A stretch of 64,000 bases of DNA, from positions 930,001-994,000 of the forward strand of contig NZ_CP049744.1 in NCBI RefSeq assembly GCF_000760935.2. Reading direction: 5' to 3'. The position numbers were made by a program, and so were the translations under genes. The notes beneath the pieces were generated by a model, which saw nothing but the letters and a program-made list of their open reading frames with translations, was not told the DNA's origin and did not search any database. Position 1 is the first letter of the stretch. The number at the start of each line of letters is the position of its first letter. Origin of the DNA: Rhodococcoides fascians A25f. GTDB taxonomy: Bacteria > Actinomycetota > Actinomycetes > Mycobacteriales > Mycobacteriaceae. Positions 9,141 to 18,143 of the stretch are shown one piece after another.

Positions 9141-10328
9141 ATGGTGGGTGTGTTCGATCGATTGGTCGGTCAGGAAGATGTCGAGGCCGATCTGACGGCT
9201 GCCGCGGTGGCTGCTCGTACCGGTGTCGACTCCTCGGCGATGACGCATTCGTGGCTCTTCACCGGCCCTCCCGGATCGGGGCGCTCCGTAGCCGCTCTGT
9301 GCTTCGCTGCGGCGTTGCAGTGCACCACCGAGGGTGTTCCAGGATGCGGTCACTGTCAGGCGTGTTCGACGACGATGGCCGGTACCCACGGCGATGTGCG
9401 ACGCGTCGTACCCGAGGGCCTGAGCATCAGCACCAAGGAGATGCGCGACATCGTGTCCATCGCCTCGCGTCGTCCCAGCACCGGGTTGTGGCAGGTGGTC
9501 GTGGTGGAGGACGCCGACCGTCTCACCGAGGGTGCCGGAAACGTTCTGCTCAAGGTGGTCGAGGAGCCGCCGGCGCGGACGGTGTTCCTGCTGTGTGCTC
9601 CGTCGGTCGATCCGCAGGACATCTCGGTGACCTTGCGCTCGCGATGCCGCCATGTCTCGTTGGTGACGCCCACGGTGCCCGCGATCGCGCAGGTGTTGCA
9701 GACCCGCGACAAGCTCGACGCCGAGACGGCCGAGTGGGCCGCGTCGATCAGTGGCGGGCATGTGGGCAGAGCGCGTCGGCTCGCCACCGACGAGGACGCG
9801 CGAGCGCGGCGCAAACGGGCGCTGGCTCTGGCGTCGGCCGCGGCTCGGCCCAATCAGGCCTACCTCGCGGCCGAGGAGCTGGTGAAGGCCGCCGAGGACG
9901 AGGCCAAGGAGATGAGCGCCTCCCGCGATGAGGCCGAGACCGAGGAACTGCGAACGGCTCTGGGCGCGGGCGGAACCGGCAAGGGTGCAGCGGGGGCGTT
10001 GCGCGGTTCTGCCGGTGTGCTCAAAGACCTCGAGAAGCGGCAGAAGTCTCGCGCCACCAGAACCGGTCGCGATTCACTGGATCGGGCATTGATGGATCTC
10101 GTCGGCCTGTATCGAGATGCACTCGCCCGCTCGTACGGATCGACCGCGACGGCAACGCACCCCGACATGGCCGAGCAAGTCGAGCGGATGGCGAAAGCCG
10201 TCTCGCCCGAGGCATTGCTGAAGAGCATCGAGGCGATCCTCGAATGCCGAGAGTCGTTGGCGGTCAACGCGAAACCGAAGTTCGCGATCTATGCGATGGT
10301 GGCGACTCTGGGAGACGTGCTGCGTTAG
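9141..10328 (+). CDS. holB: DNA polymerase III subunit delta'
   Basis: 395 residues, a clamp-loader AAA+ subunit. The P-loop reads GPPGSGRS (42-49), with Arg in place of the usual Lys; delta' subunits do not hydrolyse ATP, so this is expected. The zinc cluster is C61, C69, C72, C75 (CGHCQAC). VEDADRL is the Walker B region, and SRCRHV the SRC region that serves as the arginine finger in the family. The C terminus from about 225 is the collar domain, with a glycine/alanine-rich loop near 280-300. The gene order with topA matches Rv3646c-Rv3644c of M. tuberculosis. Its last four bases overlap the convergent gene at 10325. Confidence 0.93.
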   Translation: MVGVFDRLVGQEDVEADLTAAAVAARTGVDSSAMTHSWLFTGPPGSGRSVAALCFAAALQCTTEGVPGCGHCQACSTTMAGTHGDVRRVVPEGLSISTKEMRDIVSIASRRPSTGLWQVVVVEDADRLTEGAGNVLLKVVEEPPARTVFLLCAPSVDPQDISVTLRSRCRHVSLVTPTVPAIAQVLQTRDKLDAETAEWAASISGGHVGRARRLATDEDARARRKRALALASAAARPNQAYLAAEELVKAAEDEAKEMSASRDEAETEELRTALGAGGTGKGAAGALRGSAGVLKDLEKRQKSRATRTGRDSLDRALMDLVGLYRDALARSYGSTATATHPDMAEQVERMAKAVSPEALLKSIEAILECRESLAVNAKPKFAIYAMVATLGDVLR

Positions 10329-10843
10329 TCCTTCGCTTTTTTCCGCGCCCGCGAAGCCCGGAGATTGGCAACGTTGCCGCAGGTCTTGACGTCGTGCCAG
10401 ACGCCACTGTTGTTGCGGGAGCGGTCGTAGAAGGCAGATCCGCACAACTCGTTCTTGCATCGCTTGAGTCGACGCCACGTGTCTGCCTTTTGTGCGAGAA
10501 GCACTTCGGACCAGATCTCCGACGCGATGTACTGGGCCCCGCTGCCGGTGGGCGAGAGTCGGACGATGCCATCGGTGTCCGGTATCAATTCGACGCTCAC
10601 CACTGGGATCGGCGGTAGTTCTCCGGCGAGGGCTGCTTCGACGTTCGCTCGCAGCGTTCGGAGGGCCGTCGCGTCGTCGTCCGACAGCGGCATTTCCCAG
10701 GTTGTGGACGCTGCCTCGCCGTCGGCGATGAGGTCGGGGAGTCCGTACACGTCGATAGCTCGCGTGTTCAACAGATTCTGAACCACCTGCAGGCCGTCGG
10801 GTGCCGGTGCGAGGTGAAAGCGCTCTGTCGGCGACTGTGACAT
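10325..10843 (-). CDS. CGNR zinc-finger/ABATE-domain transcriptional regulator (first of two in the window)
   Basis: 172 residues from ATG 10843. The N-terminal part (VVQNLLNTRAIDVYGLPDLIADG) is the ABATE domain, and the C-terminal 45 residues are the treble-clef-like CGNR finger: CKNELCGSAFYDRSRNNSG followed by KTCGNVANLRASRARKK. The signature is CGNV here rather than CGNR, so its last residue is altered. Such proteins are putative DNA-binding regulators, often divergent from the gene they control. It is divergent from the SDR gene at 10931. The 88-bp gap holds a large inverted repeat, and a TACTGT -10 lies six bases before this ATG, so autoregulation on a leaderless mRNA is likely. A start at 10903 would lie within the inverted repeat region. 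Confidence 0.75.
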   Translation of the reverse strand: MSQSPTERFHLAPAPDGLQVVQNLLNTRAIDVYGLPDLIADGEAASTTWEMPLSDDDATALRTLRANVEAALAGELPPIPVVSVELIPDTDGIVRLSPTGSGAQYIASEIWSEVLLAQKADTWRRLKRCKNELCGSAFYDRSRNNSGVWHDVKTCGNVANLRASRARKKAKD

Positions 10844-10849
10844 AAGTGA

Positions 10850-10898
10850 ACAGTATTTGACTATGTCGTCCCGGTCAACTATTACTGACGTAGTCAAA
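10850..10898. promoter_or_regulatory. Overlapping divergent promoters inside an 11/12 inverted repeat
   Basis: TTTGACTATGTC (10856-10867) and GACGTAGTCAAA (10887-10898) form an inverted repeat with one mismatch and a 19-bp spacer that contains a third GTCAA. On the plus strand, TTGACT (10857-10862), a 17-bp spacer and TATTAC (10880-10885) form a promoter for the SDR. On the minus strand, TTGACC (10878-10873), 17 bp and TACTGT (10855-10850) form one for the CGNR gene. The arms overlap both promoters, so the repeat is a probable operator for the CGNR protein. Confidence 0.6.
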
Positions 10899-10930
10899 AG
10901 CATTTAACCTCTGTCGTAAGGATGAGTCCG

Positions 10931-11626
10931 ATGGTGTCGATTTCGGGAGCAACAGTGTTGGTGACCGGCGGTCAGCGCGGTTTGGGCAAGGCGACGGTCG
11001 ATGCATTGCTCGAGCGTGGGGCAGCGAAGGTGTACGCGACTGCGCGGAACCCACGCGAGGACTCGGATCCTCGTATCGTCCCGGTAGTGCTCGACGTCAC
11101 CGACGCGGATTCTATTGCAGCGCTTGGTGATATCGCATCCGATGTGTCGATTGTGTTCAACAACGCGGGCGCTCCCGGAACAACACCGTTGCTGACGACA
11201 TCGATCGACGACGTGCGTGCGGTGTTCGAGACCAACGTGTTCGGGGCCCTGCGGATCGCGCAGGAATTCGCGCCGATCCTGAAAGCCAACGGCGGCGGAG
11301 CACTGATCGACATCCACTCCGTGCTGTCGTGGTTGGGCGGTGCGGGTGCGTACGGGGCATCCAAGGCGGCGATCTGGTCGGCGACCAACTCGCTGCGGCT
11401 CGAGCTGGCCCCGCAGGGGACGCTGGTCGTCGGAGTCCATCTGGGATATACCGACACCGACATGATCGCCGAACTCGACGTCCCGAAGAACGACCCACGT
11501 GACGTGGTGCGCCAGGTTCTCGACGCCGTCGAAGCGGGCGAGACCGAAGTGCTCGCCGACGACCTGACCAGGCACGTCAAGTCGATCCTCAGCGGACCGG
11601 CGGAAGGCCTCGGCCTCGCAGGCTGA
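10931..11626 (+). CDS. Short-chain dehydrogenase/reductase
   Basis: 231 residues, classical SDR. Seen: nucleotide-binding TGGQRGLGKAT (residues 10-20), NNAGAPG, a catalytic serine in IHSVLSW, and the YGASK active site. The ATG at 10931 is preferred over one at 10922 because TAAGGA (10917-10922) is then eight bases upstream. It reduces or oxidises a small carbonyl/alcohol; the substrate is unknown. It is divergent from, and probably controlled by, the CGNR regulator. Confidence 0.88.
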   Translation: MVSISGATVLVTGGQRGLGKATVDALLERGAAKVYATARNPREDSDPRIVPVVLDVTDADSIAALGDIASDVSIVFNNAGAPGTTPLLTTSIDDVRAVFETNVFGALRIAQEFAPILKANGGGALIDIHSVLSWLGGAGAYGASKAAIWSATNSLRLELAPQGTLVVGVHLGYTDTDMIAELDVPKNDPRDVVRQVLDAVEAGETEVLADDLTRHVKSILSGPAEGLGLAG

Positions 11627-11692
11627 CCGCCGGGGGAGGCGATTTTCGTTTCGACCTGATGCTCCGTTAGACTCACCAACGCCGAAAGGCAC

Positions 11693-11765
11693 GCCGCCTT
11701 AGCTCAGTCGGTAGAGCATTTCACTCGTAATGAAAAGGTCAAGAGTTCGATTCTCTTAGGCGGCT
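11693..11765 (+). tRNA. tRNA-Thr (anticodon CGT)
   Basis: A full cloverleaf is visible. The acceptor GCCGCCT (11693-11699) pairs with AGGCGGC (11758-11764). The D-arm is in AGCTCAGTCGGTAGAGC, the anticodon loop is CTCGTAA with anticodon CGT, and the T-loop TTCGATT is closed by AGAG/CTCT-type pairs. The discriminator is T and CCA is not encoded. A good terminator follows. Confidence 0.96.
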
Positions 11766-11772
11766 CACTCAG

Positions 11773-11810
11773 AAGGCCTCTGACATGCAAGAGCATGTCG
11801 GGGGCCTTTT
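11773..11810 (+). terminator. Rho-independent terminator of tRNA-Thr
   Basis: AAGGCC (11773-11778) and GACATGC (11782-11788) pair with GCATGTC (11793-11799) and GGCCTT (11803-11808), and a T-run follows. One of the few hairpins in the window with a T tail. Confidence 0.85.
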
Positions 11811-11909
11811 CTGTTGTTCGATTCCGGCCGGATCGACCTGTTCGCCGCATCGGTCCTGCAAAATCAGCTCATGCGACCTGACGAGGTACACGGTGCCGGT
11901 GGGGGTCTT

Positions 11910-12923
11910 ATGACAGCGATCGTCACGACCGGCACCGGTGGATACGACAAGCTCGTCGTCTCCGAGGTACCCAGACCCGTGCCGGGTCCGGGTGAGGTGC
12001 TCGTTCGAGTGTTGGCAGCAGGGATGAACAACACCGAAATCAACACGCGCGTGGGCTGGTACCAGGACGGTGGGTGGAACGACACGACACCGTTTCCGCT
12101 GATTCAGGGCACGGACTGCTGCGGGATCGTATGTGCGGACGCCGAGACCGACGAGTCCCTCGTCGGTCGCCGTGTCCTGGTTCGAGCGTGCATGCGTGTC
12201 GACGGATTCTCGTCGGGCGAGACGCGCTGGTTGGGATCGGACATGAACGGCGCGTTCGCCCAATTCGTCGTCGTTCCGGCGAGCGAGGTCTTCGCGGTCG
12301 AGTGTGGGTGGGCCGACGCAGAGCTGGCGACGATCCCGTGTGCGTACGGCACGGCGGAGAACATGATCGCTCGCGCAGGAGTGCGTCGAGGGTCGACGGT
12401 GCTCATAACCGGCGCGTCGGGTGGAGTCGGTTCTGCCGCAGTGCAACTCGCCGCTCGGCGAGGCGCACGCGTGATCGGTATCGCGAGCCCTGCCAAGCAC
12501 GATCAGCTCCGCGAACTCGGCGTCGACGAGGTATACGGACGCGACGTGGACGTGGTGGGCACCCTCGGCAAGCGCAGCGTCGATGTGGTGATCGACAACG
12601 TCGCCGGCACAGGGTTCGGTCCGTTGCTCGATCTTCTCGTTCGTGGGGGAACCTACGTGTCCTCGGGTGCGATCGCAGGGCCCGTCGTCGAGTTGGATCT
12701 ACGGACGATGTATCTGAACGATCTCACGCTCCTCGGGTGTACAGCGTGGGGCGAGGACGTGTTCCCGAACCTCGTGTCGTACATCGAAGCCGGTGAAATT
12801 AGGCCGTTGCTGGCCGATTCTTTTCCGCTCGAGCAGATCGCGGCGGCGCAGCAGCGCTTCGTGGAGAAGGACCACGTCGGAAAGTTCGTGCTCGTTCCGC
12901 CGGAGGTTCTCGATCAGGCGTGA
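11910..12923 (+). CDS. MDR-superfamily alcohol dehydrogenase/quinone oxidoreductase-like protein
   Basis: 337 residues from ATG 11910, chosen because the domain begins there (AIVTTGTGGYDKL) and GGTGGGGG precedes it; another ATG at 11871 is possible. Features: GroES-like N-terminal part with PGPGEVLVRVLAAGMNNTEIN, QGTDCCGIVC, and a Rossmann fold with GASGGVGSAAVQLA near residue 170. The cysteines of a structural zinc lobe are absent, which suits the zinc-independent quinone-reductase branch, although the DCCG region is unusual. Substrate unknown. The gene stands alone after the tRNA terminator. Confidence 0.85.
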   Translation: MTAIVTTGTGGYDKLVVSEVPRPVPGPGEVLVRVLAAGMNNTEINTRVGWYQDGGWNDTTPFPLIQGTDCCGIVCADAETDESLVGRRVLVRACMRVDGFSSGETRWLGSDMNGAFAQFVVVPASEVFAVECGWADAELATIPCAYGTAENMIARAGVRRGSTVLITGASGGVGSAAVQLAARRGARVIGIASPAKHDQLRELGVDEVYGRDVDVVGTLGKRSVDVVIDNVAGTGFGPLLDLLVRGGTYVSSGAIAGPVVELDLRTMYLNDLTLLGCTAWGEDVFPNLVSYIEAGEIRPLLADSFPLEQIAAAQQRFVEKDHVGKFVLVPPEVLDQA

Positions 12924-12977
12924 TCGGCAGCCGCGCGGGCACTGTGGCAATGGAGTGTTCGCCGTGCACACCCGAAA

Positions 12978-14075
12978 CTAGCTCACGAGCTCGAACTCCG
13001 CGCGACCGTAACTCACACCGTTGATCTGGAGCTCGATCGCGTGCGGGCCGGGGTAGTACTTGCGTGTGGTCAACGTCCGGAACGAATGGTTCCGACGAAC
13101 GTCGACGCTCTCACCGGGCGCGATCGTTGTTGTCTTCAGTTTGAACGTCTTTCCGGTCACCCCACCGTTGGCCTTCGTGTGGTGAACGATGTAGTCGATC
13201 ACGACCTGTGCGGGTTCGAGGCCGAGGTTGCGGATCGATGCGCTGAATTCCAGGCTTTCCCCGATGGGCACCTCCGCGACGTCGAGGGCCGGGCCTGTCA
13301 CGTCCAGTTCGGCCGGGGCGAACCCCAGTAGAGCAAGCGCATCGGTGTTTCCGTCCTTGATCACTGTCCGAAGCGCGTGTCGAACGAGCCGGCCGGTGTT
13401 CGCATCCGGGTCGTCGAGCCACCGCGCTGCGGCCTGGACGACGATGTCCGGGACGTCTCGACTGAAATCGTTGAGATGGTTGGCAACCGAACGTCGAACG
13501 TACTCACTGTCGTCTCGGTACAGCCTGTCCAGAATCGGCACCGTGACGCCCGGACGCTCGAGTATCTCGGGGACCCGAACCGACCACGGAAGGTACGGGC
13601 GGGTCCCTTCCGATGCCAGACGGCGCACGTGCTCGTCCGAGGATTGCGTCCATTCGAGCGCGATGGCGAGAGAGCGATCCAGATCGGCTCGAAGGAAAGT
13701 GCGGATGGCAAATTCCGAACTGAGTCGGCCGGTGAGCTCGGCGAGCAACGACATCCCGTCGTCGAACGCGCTCGAGGTCTTCTCCTCGACGGCCTTCGAT
13801 GCAACAGCGCTCGTGACGGGCCAGACCAACCAACCCTGGAAGTCCGGATCCGTGGCTGCCCGTCGAATGGTGCCGGCGAACTGGACGTAGGTGCCAGGCA
13901 GTCCCGTCAGCAGTGCGTCACGCAGTAGATCTGCGCGCGCTCTGAGCGCGAGCGGCCCCAGAAGACCTGGCGAGGCATCGAGTAACGACAGATCAGCGCT
14001 CGGTGCGGCGGTGCGAACGGTGCGAAACAGCGCGCCGGCTGTGTCCGGTCCGATGAGTTCGTCGGCGAAGGGCAT
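12978..14075 (-). CDS. AlkC-type DNA alkylation repair glycosylase with C-terminal Ig-like domain
   Basis: 365 residues. The N-terminal two thirds consist of HEAT-like helical repeats typical of AlkC/AlkD glycosylases (SDEHVRRLASEGTRPYLPW, DDSEYVRRSVANHLNDFSRD, DPDANTGRLVRHALRTVI), which remove N3-alkylated purines. From about residue 265 to the end the sequence becomes beta-rich (GESLEFSASIRNLG, IAPGESVDVRRNHSFR, GPHAIELQINGV). This matches the extra immunoglobulin-like domain known from some AlkC proteins, which grips DNA. It is transcribed alone. No lexA-like box was noticed. Confidence 0.85.
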   Translation of the reverse strand: MPFADELIGPDTAGALFRTVRTAAPSADLSLLDASPGLLGPLALRARADLLRDALLTGLPGTYVQFAGTIRRAATDPDFQGWLVWPVTSAVASKAVEEKTSSAFDDGMSLLAELTGRLSSEFAIRTFLRADLDRSLAIALEWTQSSDEHVRRLASEGTRPYLPWSVRVPEILERPGVTVPILDRLYRDDSEYVRRSVANHLNDFSRDVPDIVVQAAARWLDDPDANTGRLVRHALRTVIKDGNTDALALLGFAPAELDVTGPALDVAEVPIGESLEFSASIRNLGLEPAQVVIDYIVHHTKANGGVTGKTFKLKTTTIAPGESVDVRRNHSFRTLTTRKYYPGPHAIELQINGVSYGRAEFELVS

Positions 14076-14391
14076 GAGAGGTTCTTACCCCGAAGCAGTG
14101 ACATCGTAGGGATGCTGACTGTTTGCGGGAACTGGGCGCAGGGGCGAGATCGGCTCCAGTCGTCGTCGTCGGGCATGCGTAGATCCGAAATGGTCGCAGC
14201 GACACCCAAATTCGGGCGGCGCGAACGTCAGCGGTTCGAATCGGACTGGGATAGCCTTCGCGGATCAACAATGCGCTGGGCTGCTGGTCGACTGGAGTTC
14301 TCCGGCCGGACCGGCCCCTGTGCACCATGGGTCATAACCCTGGGGGGGGTCGCGTCGTGCCCGTCGTTCGTGTCGAGTTGCATCGGGGTGC
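14076..14391. other. Gap of 316 bp without a gene
   Basis: Between the divergent AlkC and GGDEF-EAL genes. I see no credible coding frame. A perfect palindrome TCCGGCCGGA lies at 14301-14310 and a small one, GGGT-CATA-ACCC, at 14329-14340. Either could be an operator or an upstream element of the GGDEF-EAL gene. Nothing else stands out. Confidence 0.5.
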
Positions 14392-16950
14392 GTGTTCCCG
14401 GTGCCGTTCCGGAGAATGTTCACTGTGAGCGGGTGGCTTTCGGTGGTGATTCTCAACGGAATCACCGCTGCTGCGTATCTGGGGATCGTGCTGTTCATCG
14501 TCCGGGGGCTGCTGCGAACAGGGCAGTTCCGAAACAATCGTTTGGCGGTGGCGACGGCAGCGATCTTTCTGACCTGCGCCGCTCATCACCTGGTTCATGC
14601 GGTGCACTTGCTCGCGGGGTTCGACGGCCATGCCTCGCATCTCGCCGCAGGCTCCGACACAGGGATGCTCGACGCGATGCGCGAGTCGATGGGAGGAAGC
14701 GTCGACGTTGCGGTGACGGCGTCGACCGCGCTCGCCGGCGTGATCTACCTGGGGATGCGTCGCTTCTACGGGCCGTTGCTCCGTTCGCCCGCGATGTTCG
14801 ACGATGCGAGCGAGGCCCGATATCGGCAACTGGCGGCGAATCTACCGCACACGTCGGTGCTGCTCGTGGATTGCGATCTGCGGTTCGTCCTGGTCGAGGG
14901 TGCCGGTCTGCTGGCGGAGGGCTACGACCCGCGACGAATGGAGGGGCAGCTGTTGCGGGATATCGTGCCACCGGATGTCTTTGCTCATCTCGAGCCGCAT
15001 TACCGAGCGGCACTGTCGGGCAACGTGTCTTCGTTCGACTCGGTCGGTTCTCGAACCGGCGCGACGTTCGAGGTCCAGGCGAGGCCTCTGCGTGACGATT
15101 CAGGTTTGATCGTCGGTGCGATGGTGCTCTCCGAGGACGTCACCGCCGAGCGGGAGGCAAGGTCCGAGCTCGAGCAGGCGCGAGCTTTCCGTGACGCTGT
15201 GTTGACGGCGTCACCGGACATCACCACGGTGACCGCTGTCGATACCGGCCGCGTGACGTGGGCTTCTCGCAGCCTTCGGTCGCTGCTGGACGGGCCGAAT
15301 GCGGATGGGTCGGTAGACGACGATCGGCCGCCGTGGAGCGGGCTCGGTAGGCCCGACGACGCGACCGACGGGGACGATCGACTGGACGGGGTGGTGGAAG
15401 AAGACGTCGATGTCGTTCGCGCCGCGGACCGGGAAGCGGCATCGCTGCCGGAGGGGGAAAGCGTCAGCATTCGGTATCGAGTACGGGCGTCCGACGGCAC
15501 CCTGCGGTGGCTGTCACGACGCACCACGCCGTTTCGGCACGGGCCGTCGGGTGCGGTGGCGGAGGTGCTCTCGGTCGTGCGGGAGGTGACCGACGTCGTC
15601 GAGGCGGAGCTCGCCCTCGAGCGGGCAGCCCTGCAGGATCCGCTGACCGGTCTCCCCAACAGGATGATGTTGCTGGACCGAATCGGCTCGGCGATCGAGC
15701 GCGGCGCGAGTACGGGGGCTGCGGCTGCGGTGCTGTTCTGCGATCTGGACGGGTTCAAACGAGTCAACGACACCGGCGGCCACGCTGCCGGTGACGCGGT
15801 CCTCGTCGAGGTTGCTCGACGTTTGCGCTCGGTGCTGCGAGCCGATGATTCGATTGCCCGAGTGGGTGGTGACGAGTTCGTTCTCGTCATCGAAGCGCTG
15901 CCCGCCGAAAGTGGATTCGGCAAGCGAGTGGGCGGTGGATTGGCCGAGCGCGTCGCCGAGCGAATCCGGACGGTGCTCGCGGCACCGATCGTTCACCGGG
16001 GTCGTCAGTACGTGGTGTCGGCCAGTGTCGGGATGGTGCTGGTTCGTCAGGGTGCCAGCGCGCAGGAGGTGCTGCGGGACGCCGACTCCGCGATGTACCG
16101 GGCGAAGCAACTCGGCAAGGACCGGATCGAACTCTTCGACGACGCGTTGCGTGCGAACGCACTCGAGCGTGCCTACGTCGAGCAGACTCTGCGGAGTGCG
16201 CTCGATTCCGGACGACGTGGGGCCGCGACTTTGAGCGTGGCGTATCAACCCGTCTACGATCTCGAGAGCCGGCAGCTCGCGAGTTTCGAGGCTCTGGCTC
16301 GCTTGCGTGACGACAGCGGCGCAGAGATCACGCCCGACAGATTCATCCCGGTGGCAGAGGACACCGGGCTCATTTCGGAGCTGGGCGAGCGGGTGCTCGA
16401 CGATGCGCTCAGAACTCTCGCGCAGTGGCGGTTCGCGAACCCGCCCACCTCCGTGTCGGACGCCCCCGTCACTATCGCGGTGAACTTCAGTGCCCGGCAG
16501 GCTCAGCACGTCGACATGTCAGCGGCGGTGGGTGCTGCCCTCGCTCGGCACGACATGGCACCGGTGGATCTCGTCCTGGAGCTGACCGAGTCGGTGCTTC
16601 TCGAATCGGGTTCCTCGATGCTGCGTCAGCTGGGCGAACTGCGCGCACTGGGCGTTGGAATTGCCATCGACGACTTCGGCACCGGGTTCGCGAGCCTGCG
16701 GTACCTCGCCACTCTCCCGGTCAGCGCGGTGAAGATCGATCGTTCGTTCACGGCCACCATGACCAGCGATTCGACGAGTAGCAGCATCGTTCGGGCGATC
16801 ATCAACCTCGCCCGCGATCTGAATCTGGGTTGTGTGGTCGAGGGCATCGAGACTCTCGACCAACTCGACGCACTGCCGAGTTCGGTTCAGGGACAGGGCT
16901 ATCTGTTGGGCCGGCCCGCGAAGATCCCCGCTGACTCGTGGGGTTCCTGA
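14392..16950 (+). CDS. Membrane PAS-PAS-GGDEF-EAL cyclic-di-GMP turnover protein
   Basis: 852 residues counted from GTG 14392; ATG 14416 or GTG 14425 (ten bases after GGAG) are equally possible starts. Three N-terminal membrane helices (about 17-40, 51-74, 104-122) are followed by two PAS modules (about 143-255 and 262-400), GGDEF (about 420-590, intact GGDEF at about 491-495) and EAL (about 605-850, intact FEAL, DDFGTG and KIDRSF). Both cyclase and phosphodiesterase signatures are complete, so the protein may make and break c-di-GMP under PAS or membrane sensing. The second helix carries an unusual histidine cluster (His65, 66, 69, 72, 80, 83). It is not in an operon with its neighbours. Confidence 0.92.
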   Translation: MFPVPFRRMFTVSGWLSVVILNGITAAAYLGIVLFIVRGLLRTGQFRNNRLAVATAAIFLTCAAHHLVHAVHLLAGFDGHASHLAAGSDTGMLDAMRESMGGSVDVAVTASTALAGVIYLGMRRFYGPLLRSPAMFDDASEARYRQLAANLPHTSVLLVDCDLRFVLVEGAGLLAEGYDPRRMEGQLLRDIVPPDVFAHLEPHYRAALSGNVSSFDSVGSRTGATFEVQARPLRDDSGLIVGAMVLSEDVTAEREARSELEQARAFRDAVLTASPDITTVTAVDTGRVTWASRSLRSLLDGPNADGSVDDDRPPWSGLGRPDDATDGDDRLDGVVEEDVDVVRAADREAASLPEGESVSIRYRVRASDGTLRWLSRRTTPFRHGPSGAVAEVLSVVREVTDVVEAELALERAALQDPLTGLPNRMMLLDRIGSAIERGASTGAAAAVLFCDLDGFKRVNDTGGHAAGDAVLVEVARRLRSVLRADDSIARVGGDEFVLVIEALPAESGFGKRVGGGLAERVAERIRTVLAAPIVHRGRQYVVSASVGMVLVRQGASAQEVLRDADSAMYRAKQLGKDRIELFDDALRANALERAYVEQTLRSALDSGRRGAATLSVAYQPVYDLESRQLASFEALARLRDDSGAEITPDRFIPVAEDTGLISELGERVLDDALRTLAQWRFANPPTSVSDAPVTIAVNFSARQAQHVDMSAAVGAALARHDMAPVDLVLELTESVLLESGSSMLRQLGELRALGVGIAIDDFGTGFASLRYLATLPVSAVKIDRSFTATMTSDSTSSSIVRAIINLARDLNLGCVVEGIETLDQLDALPSSVQGQGYLLGRPAKIPADSWGS

Positions 16951-17013
16951 ATTTCTCGCCTGAGCTGCGGCAACCGGGAAGCATTGCGCTCGCCGGTGCG
17001 TTGAAGAGAAGTA

Positions 17014-18105
17014 ATGGATGATCTTCTGGTTGGCCCCACCCGACTCTGGACGCCCTCTCGTGTCCTGGTCACCAAATCCGCGTCCGAGTTACCCCACACC
17101 GCAGAAATTCTTCGCCGTTGCGAGGCGGCCGGGGTCGACGACATCGACATCCTCCCGGGCGATCGCTTGACCGGATTGCGCGGTGAGTCCGAGCGAGAGA
17201 CCTACGCGCGAGCCAAGACGACCATGGCCGTGGTGGTGGCACCGCCGAGTGTGATGAAACCCCAACCCATTCCGCCCAGTGCGGACTGGCGCATCGACCT
17301 TGCGAAGGGGTGCCCGGCGCACTGCCAGTACTGCTATCTCGCGGGCTCGTTGTCGGGGCCACCGATCACCAGAGTGTTCGCCAATCTCGACGACGTCCTG
17401 GCCGGTATCGGCACTCATGCGGGCCGTGGTTCCATCACCTCCGGCACCGAGGAGCGGGGCCACGAGGGCACCACCTTCGAGTTGTCCTGCTACACCGACC
17501 CATTGGGGATCGAACACGTGACGGGGTCCCTTGCGGAGGCCGTCCGCAGAGTGGGCGCGGGTGCGTACGGCGACGACGTGTCGCTGCGTTTCACCACCAA
17601 ATTCGACGACGTCAACGAGCTGGTGACGCTGGACCATGGGCGCCGCACCCGAGTTCGACTGTCGGTCAACGCAGATGACATCGCACACCGATTCGAGGGT
17701 GGAACCGCACGTATGCCGGCGCGGATCGAGGCACTGCGGCAGTTGGCGCTGACCGGTTACCGAGTCGGTCTCACCATTGCCCCGATCATGCCCATCCCGG
17801 AATGGCGGGAGCAGTACGGGCGATTGCTGACCGATGTCGCCGACGCGTTGCGCGATGTCCCCGATCTCGATCTGACCGCCGAAATCATCACTCATCGGTT
17901 CACGCCGTCGAGCAAAGACGTGCTGCTGAGCTGGTATCCGGGCACGAAACTGGAGATGGACGAAAATGCGCGCACCGCAAAGAGAAACAAGTTCGGCGGA
18001 GTGAAGTACGTCTATCCCAAGGACACGATGGCCGAGATGCGCAGCTGGTTCACCGACGAGCTTCGCGGGGTCCTGCCCGACGCACAGCTGCTCTATTGGA
18101 CCTGA
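17014..18105 (+). CDS. Spore-photoproduct-lyase-like radical SAM protein
   Basis: 363 residues. The radical-SAM cysteines are Cys100, Cys104 and Cys107 in KGCPAHCQYCYLAG. A later FELSCYTDPLGIEH (Cys159) sits where Bacillus SPL has the H-donor cysteine of its SC-D-GIDH motif. The C terminus (ITHRFTPSSKDVLLSWYPGTKLEMD, then RNKFGGVKYVY) is also SPL-like, and the length is close to the family's. SPL reverses the spore thymine photoproduct. The host is not expected to sporulate, so the substrate is open: another thymine lesion, or desiccation/UV damage in dormant cells. It lies 63 bp after the GGDEF-EAL gene and may share its transcript. Confidence 0.85.
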   Translation: MDDLLVGPTRLWTPSRVLVTKSASELPHTAEILRRCEAAGVDDIDILPGDRLTGLRGESERETYARAKTTMAVVVAPPSVMKPQPIPPSADWRIDLAKGCPAHCQYCYLAGSLSGPPITRVFANLDDVLAGIGTHAGRGSITSGTEERGHEGTTFELSCYTDPLGIEHVTGSLAEAVRRVGAGAYGDDVSLRFTTKFDDVNELVTLDHGRRTRVRLSVNADDIAHRFEGGTARMPARIEALRQLALTGYRVGLTIAPIMPIPEWREQYGRLLTDVADALRDVPDLDLTAEIITHRFTPSSKDVLLSWYPGTKLEMDENARTAKRNKFGGVKYVYPKDTMAEMRSWFTDELRGVLPDAQLLYWT

Positions 18106-18143
18106 AGTACCCCGACCTCGGACGTTTCGGACCTATGCGGGTG

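Noticed and set aside
5358..9761. A 1467-codon open frame on the minus strand
   Set aside because: It runs antisense to topA, the lipoprotein gene and holB, has Arg/Gly/His-rich composition without domains, and arises from the GC-rich third codon positions of the plus-strand genes.
11693..11810. tRNA gene as an integration site of a mobile element
   Set aside because: No integrase, no second copy of the tRNA 3' end seen nearby, and the downstream genes look ordinary chromosomal.
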